A stretch of DNA of 64,000 bases from Pseudorhodoferax sp965279475 (GTDB lineage Bacteria > Pseudomonadota > Gammaproteobacteria > Burkholderiales > Burkholderiaceae_C), in contig CBDIIA010000003.1 in assembly GCA_965279475.1 (NCBI GenBank), positions 682,001-746,000 of the forward strand, given 5' to 3'. Below are positions 56,246-64,000 of this stretch, in pieces. Below the pieces are notes generated by a model that made no database searches, had not been told where the DNA came from, and was given only the letters and a program-made list of their open reading frames with translations. Position numbers and translations under genes: made by a program. Position 1 is the first letter of the stretch, and each line of letters opens with the position of its first letter.

Positions 56246-57067
56246 ATGCGGGCAGGCGGCTTCGTTGTGGACGCGGCCTGGCTCGCCGCGCTGCACCAGC
56301 GCGTGTTGCAGCCGCCGCTGCGTGCGCGGGTGCCGCTGTTCGCCGGGCCGGCCGAGATCGGCTCGGTCGAGCCCGCGCTGCTGCGCCGCCTTTCGCCGCA
56401 GGCGTGGGCCGATGGCCGCCTGCAGCTGGCCGAGACCGTGGTCGCCGGCATGGCGGGCTGGCAGCTGCAGGGCGATGCCACCGAAGGTCTGCATCGGCTG
56501 GCGCTGGCCCTGCGCGCCGCAGGCCTGGCCCATGCCTGGCGCGACGAACAGCTGGCCGTGCACGATGCGCAGGGCCGGCGCGTGGCCACCGTCGAGCGCG
56601 CCGTCGTGCGTGTGCTGGGCATCACCACGCAGGCCGTGCACCTGGTCGGGTTCGACCCGCAAGGCCAGGTCTGGCTCCAGCAGCGCGCCTGGACCAAACC
56701 CAACGATCCGGGGCTGTGGGACACGCTGATGGGCGGCATGGTGTCCGCGGTCGACGACGTCGAGACCGCGCTGGCGCGCGAGACCTGGGAAGAGGCGGGC
56801 CTGCGCCTGCCCGCACTGCAGGGCCTGCGCCGCGGCGGCCGCGTCACGCTGCGCCGGCCGGCGCAGGACGGCGGTGGCACGGGCTACGTGATCGAGCACA
56901 TCGACTGGTTCGCCTGCACCGTGCCCGATGGGGTGGTGCCGCAGAACCAGGACGGCGAGGTCGAGCGCTTCGAATGCGTGTCGCCCACCGAGACGGTGGC
57001 GCGCCTGGAGCGCGGTGCGTTCACCGACGAGGCCGCGCTGATCCTGGTGGCCAGCCTGGGCGGCTGA
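56246..57067 (+). CDS. Nudix hydrolase with N-terminal DUF4743 domain
   Basis: A 273-aa protein. The N-terminal half (about 1-120) matches the DUF4743 region found with a C-terminal Nudix domain (thiamine-pyrophosphokinase-related TPK/Tnr3-like Nudix group); the second half holds the Nudix box G-x5-D-x7-RETWEEAGL near residues 170-192. The first Nudix glutamate is Asp here. Enzymes of this layout have been linked to oxidised thiamine diphosphate or nucleotide sanitation. ATG 56246 is used; an in-frame GTG at 56234 would overlap the upstream stop by four bases. Confidence 0.85.
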   Translation: MRAGGFVVDAAWLAALHQRVLQPPLRARVPLFAGPAEIGSVEPALLRRLSPQAWADGRLQLAETVVAGMAGWQLQGDATEGLHRLALALRAAGLAHAWRDEQLAVHDAQGRRVATVERAVVRVLGITTQAVHLVGFDPQGQVWLQQRAWTKPNDPGLWDTLMGGMVSAVDDVETALARETWEEAGLRLPALQGLRRGGRVTLRRPAQDGGGTGYVIEHIDWFACTVPDGVVPQNQDGEVERFECVSPTETVARLERGAFTDEAALILVASLGG

Positions 57068-57089
57068 GCCCAGCGATCTTTCTCCGCCG

Positions 57090-58094
57090 TCAGGGCTTCT
57101 CGAACTCCACCAGCACGCGCCCGGTGGTCGCACCATCGAGCTGGCGCAGCGCGTGGTCCTGCAGCGCTTGCAGCGTGATCGTCTGCACCTGCGGGGCGAG
57201 CCGGGCGAAGTCGGGTTTCCAGTCACTGGCCAGGCGCGCCCAGACGCGGTGGCGGGTCGGCCAGTCGGCGTTGGCGACGATGCCGAACATCTGCACACGC
57301 CGCATGATGAAGGGCAGCACGTTGCAGCTGAAGGCATTGCCCGCGGCATTGCCGACCGAGGCCACGCGGCCCTCCTCCAGCATCGAGCGCAGCAACCAGG
57401 AGAGGGTGGCGCCGCCCACGTTGTCGATCGCGGCGGCGAAGCGGCCTTTCTCGAGCGGTTTGCCAGCCGCGTCCAGAGTGGTCGCATCGACGATCTCGTG
57501 TGCGCCCAGCGCCAGCAGCGCATCGGTCTGGTCGCGCTTGCGGGTGATGGCGGCCACGCGGTAGCCGGCGCGGGCCAGGATGGCGATCGCCAGCATGCCG
57601 ACCGCGCCGCTGGCCCCGCTGACGGCCACGACGCCGGCAGCCGGCGTCAGGCCCAGGGCCTCGAACCGCTCCAGCGCCAGTCCGACGGTGAAGCCCGGCA
57701 CACCCAGCACGGCCGCTTCGTACGGGCTCAGGCCCTGCGGCAGCGGCATCACGTGGGCCGCGGGCGCGCGCACCCAGGCCGAGAAGCCGCCGTCGAACGC
57801 GATGCCGGTCATGAAGCCGTGCACCATCACGTCCTGCCCCGGCCGCAGCGGGCCCCCTTCGGCGCTGTCGACCTGGCCCACGACCTCGATGCCGGCGATG
57901 CGCGGAAAGCTGGTGATGATCTTCGCGCGGCCGGTGATGGCCAGGCCGTCCTTGTAGTTCACGCCGGCGTAGCGGCTGCGGATCAGCACCTCGCCGGCCG
58001 ACAGATCGTCGTATGTCAGCTGCTCGATGCGGCTCGAGATGCTGCCGTTGTCGTCGATGGTACGCAAGGCAGGAAAGCGCGAAGGGATCGGCAT
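57090..58094 (-). CDS. MDR family oxidoreductase, AcuI/YhdH type
   Basis: A 334-aa medium-chain reductase of the YhdH/AcuI group (acrylyl-CoA reductase-like), NADPH-dependent. Segments typical of the group are YAGVNYKDGLAITGRAKI near residues 42-59, GFMTGIAFDGGFSAWVR near residue 95 and the Rossmann motif SGASGAVGMLA near residue 155. No zinc ligands. AcuI reduces acrylyl-CoA to propionyl-CoA, but quinone or other enoyl substrates are possible. Start ATG 58094; it is convergent with the Nudix gene and divergent from an acyl-CoA dehydrogenase gene. Confidence 0.92.
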   Translation of the reverse strand: MPIPSRFPALRTIDDNGSISSRIEQLTYDDLSAGEVLIRSRYAGVNYKDGLAITGRAKIITSFPRIAGIEVVGQVDSAEGGPLRPGQDVMVHGFMTGIAFDGGFSAWVRAPAAHVMPLPQGLSPYEAAVLGVPGFTVGLALERFEALGLTPAAGVVAVSGASGAVGMLAIAILARAGYRVAAITRKRDQTDALLALGAHEIVDATTLDAAGKPLEKGRFAAAIDNVGGATLSWLLRSMLEEGRVASVGNAAGNAFSCNVLPFIMRRVQMFGIVANADWPTRHRVWARLASDWKPDFARLAPQVQTITLQALQDHALRQLDGATTGRVLVEFEKP

Positions 58095-58272
58095 GGCGAT
58101 GGCGTGGTGGAACGGTGAGGTCCGCATCGGACCACAGGCGCGCACCGATGGGAATAGGTGGTTCGCCTGTCGAAACGGCGTCTCGACACCAGCGTGCGTG
58201 CGCGCGAAGATGGTGGGCACGACACCAACGCCCGGCGTGGCCTGCGCGCGCCCGGACCACCAGGAGACACGC

Positions 58273-59490
58273 ATGACCGACCGACTGTTTTCCGACCAAT
58301 GGCTCGACGCCTTGCCTGCGGACGAGCGCGGCATCGTCGCGCAGGTGCGCACGCTCGCACGCGAATCGCTGGGGCCGCAGGCCGCGCAGGTGGCCGAGCG
58401 GGACGTGTTCGCCTGGGACACCTTCCGCCTGCTGGCGCGGCAGGGTGTGGTGGGCACGGCGTTTCCACGCGCCCACGGCGGCACCGACGTGCGCCAGGTG
58501 GTGCGGGTGCGCATCATCGAGGAGCTGGGCCGCGTCTGCAGCACCTCGGCCTCGATGATCACCGGCACCGATCTGTCGTCGCGCGCCATCGTGGCCGGCG
58601 CGTCCGACGCCCTGAAGGCCGCGCTGCTGCCCCGGCTGTGCACGGGCGAGCTGCAAGCGGCCTTCGCGCTGACCGAGCCCGGCGCCGGCTCCGACGTGCG
58701 CGGGCTGCAGACCGTGGCCGAGCGCAGCGGCGATGGCTATGTGCTGACCGGTCGCAAGAAGTTCATCACGCGGGCCAGCACGGCCGACTGGTTCGCCGTC
58801 GTCGGGCGGCTGGCGGATGCGCCCGACCGCTTCATCGCGCTGCTGGTGCCGCGCGATGCACCGGGCTTCAGCGTGGGGCCCGAGGTCGGCAAGCTGGGCT
58901 GGTTCGGCGTGCCGATCTCCACGCTGGAGTTCGACCGGGTGGTGGTGCCGGCATCGCACCGGCTGGGGCAGGAAGGCGATGGCTTCAGCCTGGCGCAGGA
59001 CGCGCTGTTGCGCGCACGGATCGGCCACGCCGCCATGGCCCTGGGCCGCGCCATCGGCGCGGTGGAGATCGCCGCGTTGTACGCCGGCGACCGCCGCCTG
59101 TTCGGCAAGAGCCTGGGCGAGCAGCAGGGTGTGCAGTGGATGCTGGCCGACATGGCGACGCAGATCGAGGCCTCGCGTGCGTTGCTGGTCAGCGTGGCGC
59201 AGAAGTACGACCGCGGCGACACCGACGTGGGGGTGTTCGCGTCGATGGCCAAGCTGCATGCGACCGATCTGTGCATGAAGGTCGTCACCGATGCACTGCA
59301 GCTGACCGGCGGGCGTGGTTATCTGCAGGACTTTCCGCTCGAACGCTTCTTCCGCGATGCCAAGCTCAACCAGATCGGCGAGGGCGCGAGCGAGGTGCAC
59401 AAGACGGTGATCGGCCGCGACCTGATGCGCCGCGCGGCCCGGGCCGAACGCAACCCCTGCCTGCGCGACGGGCCGCTGACCGACTACTGA
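58273..59490 (+). CDS. Acyl-CoA dehydrogenase family protein
   Basis: A 405-aa FAD enzyme that oxidises an acyl-CoA to the enoyl-CoA. ALTEPGAGSDVRGL near residue 135 and YVLTGRKKFITRA near residue 157 are family signatures; IGEGASEVHKTVIGR near residue 375 holds the catalytic-Glu segment. AGGAGA (58262-58267) precedes ATG 58273. It ends 44 bases before the convergent CoA-transferase gene. A short- or branched-chain substrate is plausible but not proven. Confidence 0.92.
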   Translation: MTDRLFSDQWLDALPADERGIVAQVRTLARESLGPQAAQVAERDVFAWDTFRLLARQGVVGTAFPRAHGGTDVRQVVRVRIIEELGRVCSTSASMITGTDLSSRAIVAGASDALKAALLPRLCTGELQAAFALTEPGAGSDVRGLQTVAERSGDGYVLTGRKKFITRASTADWFAVVGRLADAPDRFIALLVPRDAPGFSVGPEVGKLGWFGVPISTLEFDRVVVPASHRLGQEGDGFSLAQDALLRARIGHAAMALGRAIGAVEIAALYAGDRRLFGKSLGEQQGVQWMLADMATQIEASRALLVSVAQKYDRGDTDVGVFASMAKLHATDLCMKVVTDALQLTGGRGYLQDFPLERFFRDAKLNQIGEGASEVHKTVIGRDLMRRAARAERNPCLRDGPLTDY

Positions 59491-59534
59491 GCGACGACTG
59501 AGCGGCCACCGGCGAACCGGGCGCCGTGCCGCGT

Positions 59535-60746
59535 TCAGATGACGCGCTCGGCGCGCAGGTGGGCGATCTCTTCTGCGGACCAGCCGAACGACCCGTACAC
59601 CTCGTCGTTGTGCTCGCCGGTGGCCGGGCCGGTGCGCGGGGTGGGCAGTTCGCGCCCCGCCACGCGCGGCACCGGGCAGGGGGCCGGCAGGCTGCCGTAG
59701 TCCGGGTCGGGCAAGCGCACGATGGCGCCGCGCGCGATGAACTGCGGGTCGCGTTCGATGTCCTCGATCGTGTAGACCTTGCTGAAGGGCACGCCGGCCT
59801 GTTCCAGCACTTCGGCGATGCGGGCGAAGGCTTGGCCGGCAAACCAGGCGGCCAGGCCCGCGTCGAGCTCGGCCATGTGCTGCACGCGGTCGGGGTTGCT
59901 GCGAAAGCGCGGCGCCTCGGCCCAGTCGTCGCGGCCGATCGCCTGGCACAGCCGTACGAAGATCGGGTTCGACGAAGCCACCAGCGAGAAGAAGGCGCCG
60001 TCGCTGCTGCGGTACATGTTCGACGGTGCGGTGTAGCTGGCGCAGTTGCCGGCCGGCATGCGCACCTGGCCGAGCTGTTCGTGCTCGACCGGCAGCGGAT
60101 CGAGCAGGCGGAACAGCGCCTCGGTCGCCGACAGGTCGACCTCCGCGCCGCGTGCCGCAGGGTCGCCGCGCAGGCGTGCGATCTCGGCCGCGATCGAGAA
60201 GGCGGTGAACAGCCCGGCCACCGCGTCGCCCATCGGGAAGTTCATGTGCAGCGGCGTGCCGCCGGCCTCGCCGGTGAGGTTGGTGAAGCCGCTCATCGCC
60301 TCGAAGATGCGGGCGAAGCCGGGTCGGCCCGCGTAAGGGCCGGTCTGGCCGAAACCCGTCAGGCGGATGATGACCAGACGCGGGTTCGCGGCCAGCAAGG
60401 TCTCGGTGTCCAGGCCCCAGCGTGCCATCGTGCCGGTGCGGAAGTTCTCGACCAGCACGTCGAAGCCGGCCAGCATCTTCAGCAGCACCGCACGGCCCTG
60501 TGGCACGCGTACGTCCAGCGTGATGCCGCGCTTGCCGCGGTTGGCCACCTTCCACCACAGCGGCACGCCATCCTTCACCGGCTGCAGGCCGCGCAACGGG
60601 TCGCCGCCGCCGGGCAGTTCGAGCTTGACCACCTCGGCACCGATGTCGGCGCACAAGGTCGCGCCGAACGGGCCGGCCAGCACCGTGGCCATGTCGAGGA
60701 TGCGGACACCGGCGAGCGCGCCGCGCGGGATGTGGGGGGGATTCAA
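59535..60746 (-). CDS. CaiB/BaiF family (class III) CoA-transferase
   Basis: A 403-aa class III CoA-transferase. GVRILDMATVLAGPFGATLCADIGAEVVKLE across residues about 13-43, the GDPLRG segment, GKRGITLDVR near residue 74, ENFRTG near residue 98 and the catalytic-Asp region MGDAVAGLFTAFSIAAEIA near residue 172 identify it. Such enzymes move CoA between carboxylic acids. The best start is TTG 60746 (MNPPHIPRGALAG), with GGAGA six bases upstream; no ATG fits. It is divergent from the IclR regulator, which probably controls it. Confidence 0.91.
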   Translation of the reverse strand: MNPPHIPRGALAGVRILDMATVLAGPFGATLCADIGAEVVKLELPGGGDPLRGLQPVKDGVPLWWKVANRGKRGITLDVRVPQGRAVLLKMLAGFDVLVENFRTGTMARWGLDTETLLAANPRLVIIRLTGFGQTGPYAGRPGFARIFEAMSGFTNLTGEAGGTPLHMNFPMGDAVAGLFTAFSIAAEIARLRGDPAARGAEVDLSATEALFRLLDPLPVEHEQLGQVRMPAGNCASYTAPSNMYRSSDGAFFSLVASSNPIFVRLCQAIGRDDWAEAPRFRSNPDRVQHMAELDAGLAAWFAGQAFARIAEVLEQAGVPFSKVYTIEDIERDPQFIARGAIVRLPDPDYGSLPAPCPVPRVAGRELPTPRTGPATGEHNDEVYGSFGWSAEEIAHLRAERVI

Positions 60747-60820
60747 GGCATCGTCTCCAGAAGTTCGCCGAGGGCGGGCAGCGCACTTGTGCCACGCCAA
60801 GCCGCGCGCGACAACCGGTG

Positions 60821-60835
60821 TTTCGCTCAGCGAAA
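60821..60835. promoter_or_regulatory. Palindromic operator candidate between CoA-transferase and IclR genes
   Basis: TTTCGCT-C-AGCGAAA is a perfect 15-bp palindrome in the 198-base divergent region. IclR-family regulators commonly bind such short palindromes next to their own gene, so this is the leading candidate binding site for the IclR protein encoded at 60945. Confidence 0.65.
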
Positions 60836-60944
60836 TGCTGGTTCGACTCGATTGACGCGGGCCGGGCGGCTGTCGATCATCGAATCGCTTCGACACCCGT
60901 CCATCGCCTTCCACCGTTTGCCTCGCCAGCCCGATTGCCCGTCC

Positions 60945-61754
60945 ATGCCGCCGATTGCGCTTCCCGGCCTTGTCGATCCGCACGATCTCACGAGCGACCG
61001 CCAGTTCTCGATGAACCTGGCGCGCGGCATGGAGGTGTTGCGCGCGTTCACGCTGCGCGACCCGGTGCTGGGCAACCGCGAGATCTCCGACCGCACCGGC
61101 CTGCCCAAACCCACGGTGTCGCGCCTCACGTACACGCTGACGCTGCTGGGCTACCTGAGCCGCGTCGAGGGCCTGCAGAAGTACCGCCTGGGCTCGGGCG
61201 TGCTCTCGCTCGGTTATCCGCTGCTGGCCAACATGCGGGTGCGCCAGCTGGCGCGGCCGTTCATGGAGCAGGTCTCGCGCGAGACCGGCTGCACCGTCAA
61301 CCTGGGCATGCGCGACCGCACCAACGTGGTCTACATCGACACCTGCCGTGTCGACCAGGGCAACGTCCATCAGCCCGACATCGGCAGCACCCGGCCGCTG
61401 CTGTCGACCGCGATCGGCCGGGCGCTGATCCTGGCCTGCAAGCCGGCCGAGCGCACCGCGATCCTGAACCGGGCCAAGGTCGAGGACCCGGCGCGCTTCG
61501 CCGTCGACAAGCCGCTCTGGGAGGCCGACGCGAAGGCGTTCGCCAGCCAGGGCTTCTGCCATTCGCGCGGCGACTGGCGGCGCGAGGTGCACGCCGTGGC
61601 CGTGCCGATCCGCCAGCCCGCGCACGAGGAGGTGGCCGCGCTGAACTGCACGATGTCGGCCCACCGCCTGGGCCCGGACACGCTGGCGCGCGAGGTCGCG
61701 CCGCGTCTGCTGGACGCGGTGCGGCTGATCGAGACCGCCTGCGGCGTGCACTGA
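60945..61754 (+). CDS. IclR family transcriptional regulator
   Basis: A 269-aa regulator. The winged helix-turn-helix (about 24-85) includes REISDRTGLPKPTVSRLTYTL, and the C-terminal ligand-binding IclR domain (about 100-265) holds TNVVYIDTC and STAIGRALIL. IclR proteins act as repressors or activators of acid-catabolism genes and respond to small organic acids. Start ATG 60945 gives MPPIALPG; it is divergent from the CoA-transferase and lies 22 bases before an acyl-CoA dehydrogenase gene, so it probably controls both sides. Confidence 0.94.
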   Translation: MPPIALPGLVDPHDLTSDRQFSMNLARGMEVLRAFTLRDPVLGNREISDRTGLPKPTVSRLTYTLTLLGYLSRVEGLQKYRLGSGVLSLGYPLLANMRVRQLARPFMEQVSRETGCTVNLGMRDRTNVVYIDTCRVDQGNVHQPDIGSTRPLLSTAIGRALILACKPAERTAILNRAKVEDPARFAVDKPLWEADAKAFASQGFCHSRGDWRREVHAVAVPIRQPAHEEVAALNCTMSAHRLGPDTLAREVAPRLLDAVRLIETACGVH

Positions 61755-61776
61755 ACCTTCGAACCCGAGAGAACCG

Positions 61777-62940
61777 ATGATCCGCAACCCACAGGCATTC
61801 GCCACCCAGCTCGCCGAAGTCCGCGCGTTCATTCGCGACGTCTGCATGCCGATCGAGGCCCAGGTCGACCGTGACGACCGGATCCCCGAAACGGTGGTCG
61901 ACGGCATGCGCCGGCTCGGCCTGTTCGGGCACAGCATTCCCGCCGCATACGGCGGTGCCGGGCTCACGACCGAAGAGCTGGCGCTGGTCAACATCGAGGT
62001 CTCGCAGGCAGCCACCACCTTTCGCGCGCGCTTTGGCGGCAACACCGGCATCGCCTCGGAATCGCTGGTGGTCGACGGCACGCCCGAGCAGAAGCAGCGC
62101 TACCTGCCGTCGCTTGCCAGCGGCGCCGTCACCGGCTGCTTCGCGCTGACCGAGCCCGAGGCCGGCTCGGACGCGACGGCGATGCGCGCCGTGGCCGAAC
62201 GCGACGGCGACCACTACGTCATCAGCGGCCACAAGTGCTACATCACGAATGCGCCGATCGCCAACCTGTTCACCGTGTTCGCGCGCAGCGAGCCGGGCAC
62301 GACGGGGGCCACCGGCATCTCGGCCTTCCTGATCGAGCGCGGCACGCCGGGCTTGTCGACGCCGCCGGCCTATGCCAAGCTGGGCCAGCACGGCTCGCCG
62401 GTCGGCGAGGTGCTGCTGGAGCGCTGCCGCGTGCCGGCCGAAAGCATCATCGGCGGTGTGCCGGGCCTGGGTTTCCGCACGGCGATGAAGGCGCTGAACA
62501 AGCAGCGCATCAACCTGGCTGGCCTGTGCGTGGGGCCGGCCGTGCGCCTGGTCGACGAGATGGTGCGCCGCGCCGCCGGGCGCCGGCAGTTCGGCCAGCC
62601 GATCGGCGACTTCCAGCTGGTGCAGCAGATGATCGCCGAGAGCAATGTCGAGGTGCATGCCGCCCGCGCGCTGGTGCTGGAGACCGCCCGCAAGCGCGAC
62701 GACGGCATCGACGTGACGATGGAGGCCTCGATGTGCAAGCTGTTCGCCTCCGAGATGTGCGGCCGCGTCGCCGACCGCGCGGTGCAGGTGTTCGGCGGCG
62801 GCGGCTACATCGCCGACAACGTGGCCGAGCGCTTCTACCGCGACGTGCGGCTGTTCCGGCTCTACGAAGGCACGAGCCAGATCCACATCCTCAACATCGC
62901 CAGGCGCACGATGGCGCTGGCGGGCATCGCCGATTCTTGA
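61777..62940 (+). CDS. Acyl-CoA dehydrogenase
   Basis: A 387-aa acyl-CoA dehydrogenase. FALTEPEAGSDATAMRA near residue 125 and YVISGHKCYITNAPIANLF near residue 148 are the FAD/substrate signatures; RLYEGTSQIHILNIARR near residue 363 contains the catalytic-Glu region (YEGTSQI). It is closer to the standard family than the dehydrogenase at 58273. GAGAGAA precedes ATG 61777, and it is followed by a Bug-type binding protein gene after 23 bases. Confidence 0.94.
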   Translation: MIRNPQAFATQLAEVRAFIRDVCMPIEAQVDRDDRIPETVVDGMRRLGLFGHSIPAAYGGAGLTTEELALVNIEVSQAATTFRARFGGNTGIASESLVVDGTPEQKQRYLPSLASGAVTGCFALTEPEAGSDATAMRAVAERDGDHYVISGHKCYITNAPIANLFTVFARSEPGTTGATGISAFLIERGTPGLSTPPAYAKLGQHGSPVGEVLLERCRVPAESIIGGVPGLGFRTAMKALNKQRINLAGLCVGPAVRLVDEMVRRAAGRRQFGQPIGDFQLVQQMIAESNVEVHAARALVLETARKRDDGIDVTMEASMCKLFASEMCGRVADRAVQVFGGGGYIADNVAERFYRDVRLFRLYEGTSQIHILNIARRTMALAGIADS

Positions 62941-62963
62941 ACGACAACCACCAGGAGACCCGC

Positions 62964-63977
62964 ATGCAACCACCTCTTGCCGCGCCGCGTGGCGCCACCC
63001 GCCGTACCCAGCTGGCGCGCATCGCCGCGCTGTGCACGCTGCCGCTGTGGTCGGCCGCCGCGCTGGCCCAGGCCGATGCCTACCCGAGCCGGCCGATCCG
63101 CATCGTCGTGCCGTTCACGGCGGGCGGCGTGGTCGACTCGATCGCGCGCATCGTCGGCGAACGCCTGTCGACGAAGTATGGCCAGCCGGTGGTGGTGGAG
63201 AACAAGACCGGTGCGGGCGGCTCGATCGGCACCGACTTCGTGGCGAAGGCGCCGGCCGACGGCTACACGCTGCTGTGCGTGAGCCCGGGCCACGCGGTCG
63301 TGCCCAGCCTGGTGAAGGGCGTGGCGTGGAGCCCGGTGCAGGACTTCCGCGCGATCGAAGGTTTCGGCGTGATTCCCAATGTCTTCGTCGTGCACCCGAG
63401 CGTGCCGGTCAAGACCATGGCCGAGCTGATCGCGCTGGCCCGGAGCAGCCCGGCACCGCTGTCGTACGCGACGGCCGGCGTCGGTACCTCGAACCATCTG
63501 TCGGGCGAGCTGCTGGCGCAGATGGCCCAGATCAAGCTGACCCACGTGCCCTACAAGGGGCAGCCCGACGCGATGAACGACCTGTTGTCGGGCCGCGTGA
63601 CGATGATGCCGCTCACCGCGGCGCTGGCCGCGCCCTACATCAAGACCGGCAAGCTGCGGGCGCTGGCCGTGACGACCGGGCGCCGGTCGAGCGCGCTGCC
63701 GGAGCTGCCCACGGTGGCCGAGGCTGGCCCCCTGCCGGGCTACGAGGTCGGCACCTGGTTCGGCTTCGTCGCGCCGGCCAAGGTGCCCGACGCGGTGGTG
63801 CGCAAGCTGTCGGCCGATATCGCCGAGATCCTGGCCACGCCGGACGTGAAGGCCAAGTTCGACACGCTGGGCATGGAACTCGCGCCGCAGGCACCGGCCG
63901 CCTTCGATGCCTTCATCGCGTCGGAATTCACCAAGTGGAGCAAGGTGATCAAGCAGGCCGGGATCGAGGCGCAGTGA
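62964..63977 (+). CDS. Bug-type (TctC family) tripartite tricarboxylate-transporter binding protein
   Basis: A 337-aa periplasmic solute-binding protein of the Bug family. A long N-terminus with a twin-arginine-like RRTQLARIAALCTLPLWSAAALAQ leader (cleavage near residue 35) precedes YPSRPIRIVVPFTAGGVVDSIAR, the Bug signature, and GQPVVVENKTGAGGSIGTDFVA. Bug proteins bind carboxylates, and many have no dedicated membrane subunits nearby. AGGAGA (62952-62957) precedes ATG 62964. Co-location with acyl-CoA dehydrogenase and CoA-transferase suggests a carboxylic-acid ligand. Confidence 0.93.
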   Translation: MQPPLAAPRGATRRTQLARIAALCTLPLWSAAALAQADAYPSRPIRIVVPFTAGGVVDSIARIVGERLSTKYGQPVVVENKTGAGGSIGTDFVAKAPADGYTLLCVSPGHAVVPSLVKGVAWSPVQDFRAIEGFGVIPNVFVVHPSVPVKTMAELIALARSSPAPLSYATAGVGTSNHLSGELLAQMAQIKLTHVPYKGQPDAMNDLLSGRVTMMPLTAALAAPYIKTGKLRALAVTTGRRSSALPELPTVAEAGPLPGYEVGTWFGFVAPAKVPDAVVRKLSADIAEILATPDVKAKFDTLGMELAPQAPAAFDAFIASEFTKWSKVIKQAGIEAQ

Positions 63978-64000
63978 GCATGCGCACGCCGATCTGCGAA
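63974..64000 (+). CDS. Start of a further gene, possibly nitronate monooxygenase family (partial)
   Basis: GTG 63974 overlaps the stop of the Bug gene by four bases and opens a frame reading MSMRTPICE to the window edge; ATG 63980 is the alternative start. The first residues are like the beginning of 2-nitropropane dioxygenase/nitronate monooxygenase proteins (R-T-x-I/L-C-E-L-L-G-I), but only nine codons are visible, so this is a guess. Confidence 0.3.

Noticed and set aside
57223..60795. A 1190-codon open frame on the minus strand across several genes
   Set aside because: It runs through the coding frames of the reductase, dehydrogenase and CoA-transferase genes with Arg/Ala-rich sequence lacking motifs; the real genes in this interval are well supported.

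Overview
The window is a very GC-rich, densely coding stretch of a betaproteobacterial chromosome. The gene families, their order and the base composition point to Burkholderiales, and the mixture (PrsK/PrsR/PrsT, Bug/Tct transporters, the DUF3683 FAD/Fe-S giant, the DUF971-ubiE-Tim44-ubiJ-ubiB block) resembles the Leptothrix/Rubrivivax/Ideonella group. The genus is inference only. I saw no rRNA, tRNA, CRISPR array, insertion sequence or phage. No gene-free gap exceeds 300 bases; the longest is 6509-6786, where I see only a possible -10 box (6555-6560) and one small dyad (6661-6676).

Layout. 1-2339 (minus): rsgA (cut by the left edge), phhB and an integral-membrane M48 protease. 2377-6508 (plus): orn, an RhlE-like RNA helicase behind a structured leader, and a diguanylate cyclase with a duplicated PAS-like sensor. 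6787-15416 (plus): a sugar transferase, the prsK-prsR-prsT regulatory set of the exosortase/PEP-CTERM system and an exported serine protease, with no exosortase or PEP-CTERM protein in view. 15459-28306 (minus): a 12.8-kb housekeeping run with aspS, DUF502, FmdB-type zinc ribbon, Na+/solute symporter, ubiB-ubiJ, Tim44-like, ubiE, DUF971 and a 1291-aa FAD/Fe-S oxidoreductase.

28445-40065 (plus) is the most interesting part. A Pho-box-like site precedes ugpB-ugpA-ugpE-ugpC-ugpQ (uptake and cleavage of glycerophosphodiesters). It is followed by an overlapping three-gene cassette: a cyclic-nucleotide-domain patatin phospholipase, a one-module NRPS (C-A-PCP-TE) and a TVP38/VTT membrane protein. 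I propose that this neighbourhood serves phosphate recovery plus membrane-lipid remodelling; the lipid part is a hypothesis.

40069-44130 (minus): a trypsin-like protease, MoxR, DUF58 and VWA set. 44288-49155: TatD, MscS, hypoxanthine-DNA glycosylase, a spermidine-synthase-like protein and an orphan GspE/PilB ATPase. 49356-51425: tctB-tctA ending in a textbook terminator. 51618-57067: a coupled SH3 protein and M48 lipoprotein, an SDR without the usual Tyr/Lys pair, EamA exporter, quinone reductase and Nudix hydrolase. 57090-64000: an acid/acyl-CoA catabolic region (AcuI/YhdH-like reductase, two acyl-CoA dehydrogenases, class III CoA-transferase, IclR regulator with a palindromic operator candidate, Bug binding protein) running off the right edge.
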